This document shows positions 1-12,099 of a stretch of 64,000 bases of DNA, one piece after another. Source of the DNA: Steromphala cineraria (taxonomy: Eukaryota > Mollusca > Gastropoda > Trochida > Trochidae); assembly GCA_916613615.1 (NCBI GenBank), contig OU744721.1, positions 78,311,060 through 78,375,059 of the forward strand. Reading direction: 5' to 3'. The translations under genes were made by a program, and so were the position numbers. Position 1 is the stretch's first letter, and each line of letters opens with the position of its first letter. The notes below the pieces were generated by a model. That model worked only from the letters and a program-made list of their open reading frames with translations. It was not told where the DNA came from and did not search any database.

Positions 1-333
1 AGCAATGTATCTACATTGCTCAATCTTGACTGTGTTTCTTCCAAATAAAAATTGTATGTAGTAAAATAACTGCCAATGTGAATAATCAAAACTCTATAAT
101 TGTTTTCTCAAACATCAAACAGAAATATTCCTCCATCAAGCTTTTAATCACATGAAGAACCTGACATATCATTTTCCCTTAACTTGAACAATGCATAATA
201 TGATGGACGTGCAGCTTCTTCAAGTATAAATGGCGGACCTCAGCCAGTGTTCTTCTAAAAAAATGTAAATGGAAGGTCAAACATCTATTATTATCATTCT
301 AAATCGACTTATCGTGTATGTTCTTTGTTACAG

Positions 334-727
334 ACTCCGTGCACCGCATGCACTTCCATTATAACGTGTCTCAATACAAGACGGAGGGTTCGCTTCTGCA
401 AGCGGAGTTCCACATCTTCAAGATGAAGCCTAAACCCTCAGAGGAGAGAGAGATGAAACCCTCACATGTCGTCGAGGTGAGTGTTGATACAGATGAGATT
501 TAGTCGTGGTCATACCTAGATATTTACTATCTAGATAAGCTTAGCTATACAAGTTTTATTATATCGCATCAAACTGTATTTACATTCAAGGTTTAAGTAG
601 TAGTAGTGGTGGTAGTAATAGTAGTAGTAGTATTAGTAGTAGTAGTAGTAGTAGTAGTAATATTAGCAGTAGTAGTAGTAGTAGTAGTAGTAGTAATATT
701 AGCAGTAGTAGTAGTAGTAGTAGTAGC

Positions 728-787
<60 letters not shown>

Positions 788-3700
788 TTTAAAAAATTGA
801 CAGTAAGTACAATATAAAGAAACAATAAAAAGTGAGCCACCCATTCAAGGTTATGAGAGACTACTTATACAATCTAAAATATGTACAGAGAGTTAACACG
901 ATACAATCTAAGATTATTGAGCGAAAGCAATAAAATATAAGACAAAATACAATAAGATGTGATTTTAACATAGAAGATAGTGAAAAGTGACTACATGTGT
1001 TAAAATCATTACTAATTAATGTCTTCTTTAACTTCTCATTAAATGCCACAGACTATCGCTAATACTATTGTTTCTTAGTTCATTTAAGATTTATCACAAT
1101 TAAGAGCTTGCCAATCGTTGTCGTCCTTTGAAAGATAAAGTAACATGAAAGACAAGTTTTGAAGAAGACGTCATTCTGATAATTAATTTCATTGGAGTTA
1201 AAATTCGAAATGATATAGTGTATGATAATGGATGACGTTCGTTTTCTATACGTATTATATATCATAGATGCGGATGTCTTAAAAAGCAGGTTTATTGGGT
1301 AAATAGAAGATACTTATTCAATTGATTTGAATTACTGGTTTGAGTGAAAAAAACTTTTAAATCATTCGAGTTAAATATTAATTAAAAGTAATTCGACCTC
1401 GTTTCAATATCAACTTATTGATTATTTCGTAATGTTTTACTAAATGCGTAGGAAAGCCGTTAAAGTTGATAGAAGAAAGTAATTTAGCCAAAATGCACGC
1501 AAGACCTCTCCAATTAAATCTTTCATGATGTCCTGAAAAACAATGTTTTTATACAAAACAAAATGCTAAAGCAACGGAATAATTTCCGCAAGAGAGCAGC
1601 GGTAGGCTGACATTTAGAAAACTGTTATGATAAGCAGAAAAATACGATCACTTCATATAATATAACATCAACTATATCAAAATCATTTGCAACAACAAAA
1701 TCAACAACAACAACAACAAAAACAAAGTCATTTGAGAAATAATGCAAACGTTAATTCAAGTCTCTGTATATCAAAACTATAAATGTAATAGTTTAAACAA
1801 TGTATTTCATAATAAATATGTATATCTTTGAATGCCTTTGGTTCATGCATTTCTCTATCACATTTAAAACAATACCATTCACAAACGTATAAGACAACCA
1901 ATCACTTAGGAATTTATGAGAGTCTATAACCATTAAATGATATACAGAAGTTAAAGATATAGATAAGTATATAATTATATACAGTACAGAGTACATAAAA
2001 AGATATAAATATTTTTTAAATCCACAATTACGAATAAAAGAGATGATGTCGTTTTCTTTAGATAAGGTTGTAGATTCTGGAAGTGTGTTAAACTATACGA
2101 CAATCACTAAAGGGACTTGAACAAGGGTCAGATATATTTGCTACACACATAATGTTTCAACCTACAAGGCAATACTAGATAGTTGAATAGAAGGGCATTG
2201 ATTTATAAAGATAAGTTATCTAATATTTATAAAGATGTATACATACAAAATAAATTCATGTAAAAAAAAATTATATAAATGATACATATACATTCAGACT
2301 GAACAAATGTAACATGTGATCGCAGATTTTACAATGTTGATATCATGTTTCGGCTATTTGAAAACATCACTGCATTTCCCTTAGCAAAATTCACATAAAG
2401 TATATACACATAGGATGGATTCGCATAGAATATATCGATAACCTATGTAGCCTTTTGCTGGGACAGTAAATACGACACGAGACACCAGTAAAGTCAGCTT
2501 ACTAAATCCCTCGTCCTGTTTAGAGTGATTTCATCCTATCAGTTTTCTGCTCTACCTTTAAATCTCCAGACTCGCTTGACATTCTTTTTGTAACAAGATG
2601 AGCTTCAATGTCTTAACACGATACCTAAGACTTGGTATTAAAAAGTCATTGCCTTCAATTAGTGTGGTTTAATAGTCTAATCGACTTAAGTGGAAACCAA
2701 ACCGAACAATGTGAGGCTAATATTTCATAATTATGCGATCCCATTATTTGAAGTCAAGATGCATTCGTTAATAATTTATATTAACGAGACGTTAGCCTAA
2801 CTATGCAGTCCTTTTACCTAAAATGTCAAATTTGAAAATATCTACATGCTCAGACATTCGTAATGGCGTCTTTATAAGCATCCTTTTTGAGCATAACTGT
2901 TTTTCTTGTTATTCTTGGTATATATCGTTTTAAAACAACTCGATTGCACGCACTAATTGTATTAGTTATGCATTCGCTCTAAAAGATCGTCGTGAGGAGA
3001 CACGATGATACAAAACATGTGATATGTGTTTGTTTATGATAAGACAGTTAATTAAGACACCGATATCATATGTAACGATACGTTTTCAAGCAATTGGGGA
3101 AATTGGGAAAATAGTTAGGGGAAACATAATTTTATATGTAAATATCATTTTAAACACCTAGCTTTTATACAATCATTATTCTAATTTATTTATTTATTTC
3201 GCCAACCTTCAATTTTTTTGTAAGTAGTAGCTTGTGCAAATTTACCTCTTTTATCATCGATAAATTTTATAGTTTATTTATCACTGCAATATAGAAATCT
3301 CAGAGTTATAAAAGTTTAAGGGTATTTGACAGCTAAGTCTGGGTTCATAAAGAATTAAAAGATGCCACTGAATATAAGAAGGCTGGTGTGCAATTAATCA
3401 TGTCTAAATGTAACCTTTGTGTAATTAAGAAATCCATTGCCTGCGCTCATGAATCATAGCGTTTACGGGTTGGTGAGCTTATGATTACACATTTGACGAC
3501 AACTCGTATTAAACTTTCTGACATTTGAAATTTATCGAAGTATGATAGAAACTACGGGTTATTTTCTCAAGTTATAAACTTTCAGAAAATAACGTTTCGA
3601 TACATGCTTCTCTGCTGATAATGAATTTTATATGAAATCGTTATTACCAGACGGAAAGAATTCAATTATAATTGATTTGTGATTATCTTAAATAGTTTAT

Positions 3701-6162
3701 GTCGTGAAAAGCGAACTTCTCTTTTGGCGTTTTTAAAACCGTTAAATAAATACAAACGATAAAATATACTTATCGTATATATATGATGTGCAAATACATA
3801 ATTGCAATTTCTACTCTGAGAACAGGTCTAATAATGTCATATGACTTGCTCAATAAAATTGTATTACTTGGACATAGCATATTGAAGGTAAATCCATAAG
3901 TAAATACATCAACAAAGGTAACCGCAGTATATGATGAATTTAATATAAATTACATACTCTATGGCGTTATTACCATTTTATGACGTCAAGCTTCTGTTCA
4001 TCACGTGATTTAACCAACACCGACACTTTCTATTCCTTGTAATGAAAAGTGTAAGGATTACATCAATTCATGTTATGTACAGTTTTTGTATGAAGTTATT
4101 TGTGTTGGCCAGGTGAAAGTATACCAAGTCCTAGACGTGGACCAGATGTTTGTCAAGAGAGGCGTGAGACTACTGGACGCCAGAAGAGTTAGTGCGCATG
4201 TGCACGGCTGGCTCAAGTTCACAGTTAAAAAAGCCGTGAACTCGTGGCTCGACAACCCCAGATCCAACTTTGGTGAGTCCAGTCACAGATTTCTGGCATC
4301 GCTTTTAAAGATGCAAGCTTTTCAATGTTAAGGTTAATGCTTAAGAAAACTATGTTACATTTAAGATAAAAAAAACTAATTTCTACACACAGAAATATAA
4401 AACCATTAATCATTATCAATCATTGTCAACTCTTTATTTCTACTCAATACTTATACAACGAAATTACATTTGGACATCTATATAATATACAGTATATCAA
4501 ATACGTTTTGGTTGACGTTGAAAATATGGGTGTCATTCTATACCTCCAGATTCAGCTGTCATATCCGTTTTTCTTTGAATTAGATTCTCAGTGTTTTTTC
4601 TAAGATTTTCACTCCCTTGAAGGTTCTAATGATCCTTACAATGCTTTGTAAACTAAGCAATCCAACACCCTTACAATTGTTCTCTCTACTCTAGGACTGC
4701 TGGTAACAACACGCTCAATCAACGGTCACCATGTCAACGGAAGCTACATCCGCTTCGCCCAGCGCAACGAACACCACGACAGCAAACAACCCATCCTGGT
4801 GGTCTTCGCTGACGAGGGTCTGCAGCGACACCCTAATTATATTTCTCCCGAAGACGCAGGTACGTTGTAATGAGTTGTAACTGCATGGGTGTCAGAAGTC
4901 AACTTGACGTGATGAAACGGAGATATTAGGGTCATGATTCGTTGAAGGGACAGTAGACTGTATTTGGTGTTATAGTCATCTTTACGTGATGAAACGGGCA
5001 TATTTGGCCGCTGATTTGTTGAAGGAATAGAAGATTGCAAATGGTGTTATAGTCATCATTACGTGACGATATAGGGATATCTGATCGATTATTCGTTGGT
5101 GGTATTGTAAGAGGGTGTATTAATCCCCTGGCTACTACAAACGGGCTGTTTATTCGATGAGATTGCATCTAGAGTGTAGGTTTCATTTGGTCGTGTTCAT
5201 TTTGTGCTGTAGCTACGCATTTTGACTGTTAAGGGATAAATTGTCAACTAGTTGCCATTTCACAATATCATTAAATACAATCTTGTTAAAAACGTGTAAG
5301 ATGAACCGGAAGTTCTGAAAACCGGAAGTTTCACAATATTTAAGTGTATCGTGTCCATGTTTTTGAGGTTTTTTTTGTATTTTGTCGTCCATTCTCTTCT
5401 TTGAAATATTGAATGGTTAAAATCATTGTAATGAATAAAAACTTTCGTTGTAACTTACAAGTCAAGACATTGCTTTGCTTTGATTTCGAATAAGCCCTAT
5501 CTCTCTGGACATGTTTATTTACATACTCAATATTTACAGAATACATCGCCATCAAGCGGGACATCGCCTCCAAGGAAGAAGAAAAGGTTCGCCAGCTACA
5601 ACTAAGTCGTAGGCGGCAAGCAATCCAGTTCCTGAACGAAGGACGCCGTGCTCAGATGTTGGGCAAGAGTGCAGTGGAGGACGAGTCGGTCATCATGTCG
5701 GCCCTCCGTCAGTCTGGAGGCAAGTCCAGGAAGAGGAGGAGCACCAAAGACAAAAGAAACCGAAGAAGCACCGAGGAGAAGAACAGGAAGAACAATGGTA
5801 GAAGGAAGAGAACATTCGAGATCAACCGGTACAGGAACCACAGGCGACCATGCTCCAAGCAGCAGATGTATGTGGACTTCGATGAGATCGGTTGGTCGGG
5901 CTGGATCATTTCCCCGAAAGGTTATAACGCTTACCATTGTACAGGCGAATGTCCCTTCCCGCTTGGACAGAGTCAGAAGCCTACAAACCACGCAACAGTT
6001 CAAAGTATCGTTCATGCACTGAGGGTTGGGAAGGACGTCGGGACGCCTTGCTGTGTCCCCAACAAACTGTACTCAATCAGTTTACTGTATTTTGACGATG
6101 ATGAGAATGTTATATTAAAGCAATACGACGACATGGTCGCTGCTACGTGTGGATGTCACTAG
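334..6162 (+). CDS. ADMP: BMP-class TGF-beta ligand, ADMP-like (3' part; first exon(s) outside window)
   Basis: Secreted dorsoventral-patterning ligand of the BMP group. Exons: 334-476, 4113-4272, 4695-4859, 5540-6162; intron phases 0, 1, 1, all with GT-AG borders. The first exon enters in phase 1, so an upstream exon with the signal peptide must lie before the window; 1-333 is intron. The first three exons encode the prodomain, including an ILVVFADEG strand typical of BMP propeptides. Basic cleavage sites follow: RKRR at 5728-5739 and RRKR at 5800-5811. The mature part is about 116 aa with all seven cystine-knot cysteines, the WSGWIISPKGYNAYHC and GECPFPL blocks, and the end MVAATCGCH. The TNHATVQSIVHAL block and the CGCH ending fit ADMP better than BMP2/4 (CGCR end) as I recall these families. 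BMP2/4 or another BMP remains possible. No Pinhead gene, often linked to Admp in other animals, is visible downstream. Confidence 0.85.
596..786. repeat. (TAG)n trinucleotide microsatellite
   Basis: About 190 bp of nearly pure TAG/GTA repeat with a few AAT, GGT and AGC interruptions, in the 3.6-kb intron (477-4112) of the ADMP-like gene. It gives long low-complexity open frames on both strands (poly-Val, poly-Leu, poly-Thr) that are not genes. Confidence 0.95.
4903..5133. repeat. Three-copy 77-bp tandem repeat in the ADMP-like intron
   Basis: Three head-to-tail units start at about 4903, 4980 and 5057. Each has a CTTNACGTGATGAAACGG-like start, a GATTNGTTGAAGG middle and a GGTGTTATAGTCAT end. 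The first two match closely and the third is decayed. It lies between exons 4695-4859 and 5540-6162. Confidence 0.75.
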
Positions 6163-7130
6163 CGAGGCGAGCTGATGGACAGTTTGACCTTGAGTGCTAT
6201 GGAGTGAGAACTCGCCGCCATTTTGTGCAATTTGGACTGATCTCCTGTGGCGTGAAACGCAGGCGCCTTGAGCAGACGATACTTGGGTTCCTGTCAAGAA
6301 ACAAGAAGACTTATGTGTTTGAGTAGACTATGTGTCCTTGAGGTGCACAGTTTGGGAGAATCCACAGAAAACGATTGGTAGTCCTTTCTTGATAAATCAA
6401 AGAAATACCTTTTGTTGGAAGTTGAGAAAGACAACAATGTCTGTATGAGTATACGTCTTATTTTAGCGGTACAGCAGTTACTACTTAAAGTCCTGCTGTA
6501 CATGAAGATAACCAATGAAATCCAGAATCACACGTGATGGTGAAAGGATGTATTCAGAAGAATATCGAAATCCTATAAGAGATGTTGAATTGACACTTAC
6601 TGATATAAGGTAATACTTAATATCAGGAACTATGTTAGTCACCATATTCGCATTATCAGAAACTGTTGACATGCGACAAAGGTGAGATGATAGATTTCTC
6701 ATCATTTAACGCTACCACAACGCCAACCAGGCCAGGCAGAGTTTTATATTGCATTTATTAGAAGATTCTTCATTAGACCTTCAAGATCAAATGGGAAAGT
6801 GTCACAAAGTTAGTGAACACAAAAGGACAGTAACAATTCTCACACCACGAACATTAGTGGACGTCCATCACACGTTCTGTCAGTCTGAGGTTACCGCACG
6901 AGTCCACTAGCTTACGGACAGACATGTGCAGAAGGCTACATAGTGCTATTTCCTTCTTCGTGCAAAGTTTTGTTTAACTCACATAAGGTATTTAAATGTT
7001 TGTTTTGTACATATGTACATTAGTGTAAATGTCTGAGTTATTTTATACATGTGCCCGCACTGTAAATATTACCATAGTCGCATGACATACCTTCACCTGA
7101 TGAATAAAACTTTATGTACACACCTGAGCG
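6163..7130 (+). terminator. 3' UTR and polyadenylation signal of the ADMP-like gene
   Basis: After the TAG stop at 6160-6162 there is about 0.95 kb without open frames, ending in a canonical AATAAA at 7103-7108. Cleavage is expected some 10-30 bp later. The UTR has slightly higher GC than the DNA beyond it. Confidence 0.6.
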
Positions 7131-7817
7131 TTTATTCCCCCTCCCTCTGTCAGCATCCATACAAAAGTCTTGTGTGCACAGGTAGAGGGTTTACCTGAGA
7201 AATTACCTACATAACCAGTCGTTTATAAACTACCGCCCATGTCATTAGCAAGCTTAAGTCGATATACTGCCGCTCTGTAAACACTTCTGAGCAGAGTTGG
7301 TTTGATGGGAACTTACCTACAAAAGCATTTATGATAAAATATATCTTTTTTTAAATTTTTAAGTTATTTAAGCATGAAAAACCGGGAGGACCATATACCA
7401 TAGAATTTTTTTATTTAAACTGCAAAATTATGTTTAAGAAACCTCTTGGTTTTAACGATGTACAAATGAGCTTATTTTCAGTTAGCACAGATCGAAGGAA
7501 ATTTGGTTAAGGTAGTTCTTCGAATGGAGCCATATTTATTAAATGCATAAGATTTTAAGATGTCTACAAATAAAGTAAAAGTTAACTCGGAATCAATTTA
7601 TATAAGTGTATCAATATCCGGAAATAGTCGGGGGAAAAATAGTTACAAAATCCAATTTAATCAAAAAGATAACTCCATTACCTTTCATTGACAATGCAAC
7701 TTGACTTAATTTTAATTACACCTTTCACATATAAGTTCAACATACCGGTACTCAAACCAGACAAAACAAGTTCAATCGATGTCTGTTTTATTTTTTTCTA
7801 AATATGATCCATAATAC
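7131..7817. other. AT-rich intergenic stretch, nothing recognised
   Basis: No open frame with coding character, no RNA gene and no clear repeat. The last eight bases (7810-7817, CATAATAC) are the left target-site duplication of the hAT element that follows. Confidence 0.6.
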
Positions 7818-9110
7818 TAAGGGTGCAACGATTCACCGATATTCCGATGCATCGCGATTCATGGCATACGATACGATACACGATACATGTCTGCCAGCAA
7901 ATCGATTTGCTACGATATGCAACTTCATATAGGCTACAGTGTAATTATTTCCCCATAATAAATTATGAATATGTGTAAGGTAATAAACTAAACAAGTAAG
8001 AAATATGTGCATGGAGCACATGAAATTGAACTTTTGACTGCGTGACAAAAACAATGTTGCAGGAATTTAGATTGTCGTCGGCATTCCATCAATCCAATGT
8101 CCGATTACATTTCCAAATGGCCAACCAACTTCTTTTTGATATTAGAACACTGGAAATGATTGACAAAGTTGATGTTTTTTCCGGTTATCAGCCTAATTAA
8201 CAATGAAAATTTATATATATATATTATAAATATCAACGCAAAAAAACTAACCAAAAAGCCTTCAAAGCAGTTTCATGTCAGCATGTGTTATTCCCTGCTA
8301 TTTATCATGAGTCAAGCGTCATTGAAATATGTTAAATTGATTGGCTGCTATTAATACATTGACCAACCAGAATACAGATTTCGTTCTTTGGGATTTCCCT
8401 GCATTGCATTGCATTGCCGATCGTTCACCAAAACAACAATATCCCGTTGAAAAAGAAATAGTTGGAAGGTATTTTTCATTCTTGTTTAGGACCTAAAGAA
8501 AATTAAACAGGACATTGTCTTGTAGTATTTCCAACTAGGCAATTCAGCGATTTATAATATAAAATTAAGTTTGCTTTTTACTTTCTCAGTTACGACTCGT
8601 GTTACGAGGTCAGTCAATATAAATTCACATTTTCACCTCTGTCAAAACATTTTTTAACATCACAAACATGGTAACCAGAAAAAACATTATTCTACATATG
8701 CCCTTTCACCTCTAAATAATTTTTATTCAAACCTGTCATGTGGTGTTGAAAGTGACTCTGGCAACACAAAAATAATTAGCGACAGTAACAGGTCAAAGGT
8801 TGAGATGACAGACTGAGTTTTTTAACAATGACAATGATATAGGGAAGGGTTATTTTATAAATTATGTAGAGAACTGTGTACAAAATGAATTTAATTTGAT
8901 TCCTTGCTAAACATTTAAAATTAATTTTGTAAAGATAACTGTAAATTTTAAATAATTTATTTTGAAAGAGGATTTAACATCAACAAATAAGTAAAGAAAG
9001 TAAATCTATTTAGATTTACCATTATTAATGTATCGGGATACGTATCGTATCGCGACAGTAGTATCGAGATACGTATCGTATCGTGACCCACCAGTATCGT
9101 TGCACCCCTA
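7818..9110. mobile_element. Complete non-autonomous hAT transposon, 1293 bp
   Basis: The left end TAAGGGTGCAACGATTC and the reverse complement of the right end, TAGGGGTGCAACGATAC, form terminal inverted repeats. The element is flanked by a perfect 8-bp direct duplication CATAATAC at 7810-7817 and 9111-9118, the hAT signature. Both ends carry many copies of CGATAC/GTATCG as subterminal repeats (7860-7890 and 9028-9097), probably transposase binding sites. The interior is AT-rich and has no transposase-like frame, so it must have been mobilised in trans. Confidence 0.9.
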
Positions 9111-9118
9111 CATAATAC

Positions 9119-11109
9119 AGGAGCATTGTCGTCTTGAAAAGGGTAATGTCTTGACATTTCAATTATTTATCACATATATATTTACAGCAAGTTCAAGTCG
9201 ATTTATTACCATGCATATACACAATGAAATGAAAATCCCGGTAGACATGGTGAACACCAACAATAAGAATGGTCTGGTAGAAATGTGGCTATGGACGTAA
9301 TCCAAGTAGCCAGAGAATGCTTCAAGAATGTCAATTTATGAAAGTTTTCATCATTTAAATATGATTTTTTTAAAAGATATGTACGAATATGACACTTCTG
9401 TAAGATTAAACCATATCATACAAGACGCCACCGATTATTTGTACACATATACAGAAGTTTACGTCAGAAATAACATTCCTTTCATGTCCTAAGCTTTTGG
9501 CAATTTGATAAGCAGATAATAGTTCGGAGTTTACTGTTCATTCAAAAGCAAAAGTATCCCTGCTGTTCGGCGCTCGTTCCATTGGCAACACCGGGTACGT
9601 AAGATATGTCCTGCTGCTTGCGTATTCATGGCGTAGCCTTGTTATGAGATTCCAGCTCATAAATAAAGGCAATTTATGCTCAGCAGCACCATTCATGAAT
9701 GACAAAAATGGATTTCTCCTGACACGGCACATTTTATTGAAATTGTTGCATTTTGTAATTTTTTCTTGCTAGATGAAAGTGTTTAAAACTTCCTCGCTGT
9801 CGGACATGTCTAGGTAACCGGTGTAGTCATTTCCTGTTTCCACGACAATGTTGACTTTAATCGGCTTCGAACTATTTTCCAGCTACCATTCATCCGTTTG
9901 TGGATGTTTTGTTATTTAAGAGGTAAATGAAAGGTACAAATTAGCTACACTAGTTATGACGTTTGTACAGCAGCTAACTTAACATTATACAGATGGGAGA
10001 ATTTCTTGCTCGATTAACTCAAAGTTTCACTATGTTTCAACGATCAGCGTATGTCATGACAAGGAGAATGAGAGAAAAACAATACATGTACTTCATAAAT
10101 GAAGCAAATAATATTTTGAGGAGACCCAGTTTGTACATTTGACCTTGATTGCTTCCAATATCGAAAAAAAAAAAAGTTTGAAAAGTATCATACTATAAAA
10201 AAGTAATAACTAATTGATGAATTTAAGTTGCATTCCGTCGCTCCATATAGCAAACACCAGATCACTGCGGAGCGGGTAATATCTATATATTTGTATTTAA
10301 ATTTCTTGAAGAATCAATATACCGCTAGTAAGGTGACATAAAAATTCAACCGAGTTCAAACTGTGTAAAACTGTGACATGCCTCTATCTATCTATTGTTT
10401 ATTGTCAATTTAACGTGTTTCCTAGAAAAATCTATCAGAGGGCATCGTTGATTCTTCGAAGTATCATATTTTGTTCGAAGACGTTGATATGAAAGATTAA
10501 AACACTCTTCAGAATTATAAAAAATTGTAAATGGTAAGTAGTGGAATATTTCTCCTCTCAGGGTTGATTACTCCGCGTACACGAGGTTTCTCTTTTACGT
10601 AATGTCCCCTTGTGAGGTTCAATCAAACTCTACTTCGGCTCGTTTAACAAAACCTCATGCCAGCCATTAATACCGATGGAAGACTTAGAGAAATGTTACA
10701 TATTTAAATATGTACTGATTATATCCCTAAATATTAAATACTGACATGACACATATTGGTAATATAGAATTTATGGAAACACTCAGTTGTGACTTAAAAG
10801 GTTAAGATATTTGTCCAACAAAAAGGACAAACGACCTTATCAATCATCTTCCAAATGTGATCAGTATTTGTCTTAAAAGTCTGTGTACACTGCATATTTC
10901 AGTTATTCGGGTATTAAATTTACTATCCAGCAATGTAGTTTAGCATCTGGAAATCTTTCACAAATTTTGAAAATGTATCACAACATAAATGGTTTAACTG
11001 GAGATGGATGGAGGACTACTATATACATTTCTAATATAACTCATGTTTGATTATATCGAATCTATCGTCTAAATAGAGATTATTATCCGAGGAAGTGTGT
11101 CATATAACT
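9119..11109. other. Intergenic DNA with a higher-GC island at 9540-9740
   Basis: No gene recognised. The stretch 9540-9740 is richer in GC than its surroundings and non-repetitive, as often seen for conserved regulatory DNA. Whether it is conserved cannot be judged from one sequence. The remainder is AT-rich and featureless to me. Confidence 0.4.
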
Positions 11110-11111
11110 TT

Positions 11112-11500
11112 AACGAAACGAGTGTGAATCTTTGTATTATACGAGCGAAAGCGAGGGTTATACACAAATTTGGGTAATAATTTCTTTATTACCGATTCTA
11201 TTCCATTTCATTCTCTGAGAAATATCCAAAATATAGCCAGCTTCTCTTGTGACGGCCGGCTACAGTGACGTCATGAACAATGGTGTTAATGGCGTCACTG
11301 ACGTAAATATACAAGACGTCGCGTTGCAAAAATCGTTGCTAGGCAAAAGTGTTATGGTGACATGTACAGATATGGAAAATATGTTACTGGTTATGACTCA
11401 CCAAAATTATAGGTAATAAAAAGAGATTAGTACCCGAAAGAGATTATAGCCCGAAACGAGTGTGAATTTGTACATAACCCTCGCTCTCGTTTTACCCAAA
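11112..11500. mobile_element. Inverted-repeat (MITE-like) element
   Basis: CGAAACGAGTGTGAAT occurs near both ends (about 11114 and 11453). A GCGAGGGTTATAC block at 11150-11163 is answered by ATAACCCTCGCTCTCG at 11474-11489 on the opposite strand. GGTAATAA/TTATTACC blocks are also inverted. No coding capacity is seen. I could not fix the exact ends or a target duplication. Confidence 0.55.
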
Positions 11501-11892
11501 AAATATTGTTATCTTTCATTTCAGTATTAAAATAGCTAAAAGATAACATATTTTGTATTGGTACAAAAGAAAATTCGTAATTCGTTTTACATTTTTTCGG
11601 ATAAAATGTGTTTTTACCATCTTAATCAATTATGTACAAACTGGAAGAGTAATGTATGTGTCACTGACCTTTTAGTGTCTTGACATTGAACTCATTTCTT
11701 CTTACAAATCAAGAATTAATCATCTTCTAGAGCACGATTACGCCTGAAACGATTTCATCAATAAGTAAAAGGAAGTTAAGGGTGTAGACCTACATTAATT
11801 TCCTCATGATCTTCATATAGGACGAACCATTTTGAGGTTGAAGAGTGGTTCTACACAGAGATTTGGTTGCCCCAAAGAATCAATTTAATTAG

Positions 11893-12099
11893 AACCAAGC
11901 CTGAATAATACTCGCTAAACTCAAGATATTGAGTCTAGAAAGATATAGTAGCAGGTCGCTGACCTATGACTCTCCAGACAATAGCTTCTTGATAAGACCA
12001 TCCCTAATTCGTCAATTCGATAGGCCGGCTGACGTGACATGCTACTACATCTAGCTAGACTCAATATCAGAGTTTAGCGAATATTATTCAGGCTAGGTT
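11893..12099. mobile_element. Hairpin MITE with TIRs of about 60 bp
   Basis: The left arm starts AACCAAGCCTGAATAATA and the right arm, reverse-complemented, starts AACCTAGCCTGAATAATA. Similarity continues for about 60 bp on each side (GCTAAACTC, ATATTGAGTCTAG, AGTAGCA blocks in both), leaving a central loop of roughly 85 bp. No open frame is present. The target duplication is unclear, so I give no superfamily. Confidence 0.75.

Noticed and set aside
586..844. Long open frames of poly-Leu, poly-Thr and poly-Val
   Set aside because: They are translations of the (TAG)n microsatellite in six frames.
3981..4007. TGACGTCA (CRE) and CACGTG (E-box) near the second visible ADMP-like exon
   Set aside because: Single short motifs in an intron are expected by chance in 64 kb; no clustering supports a function.
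5602..6022. Frames of 124 and 137 codons overlapping the last ADMP-like exon
   Set aside because: Shadows of the true frame, which holds the cystine knot and the cleavage sites.
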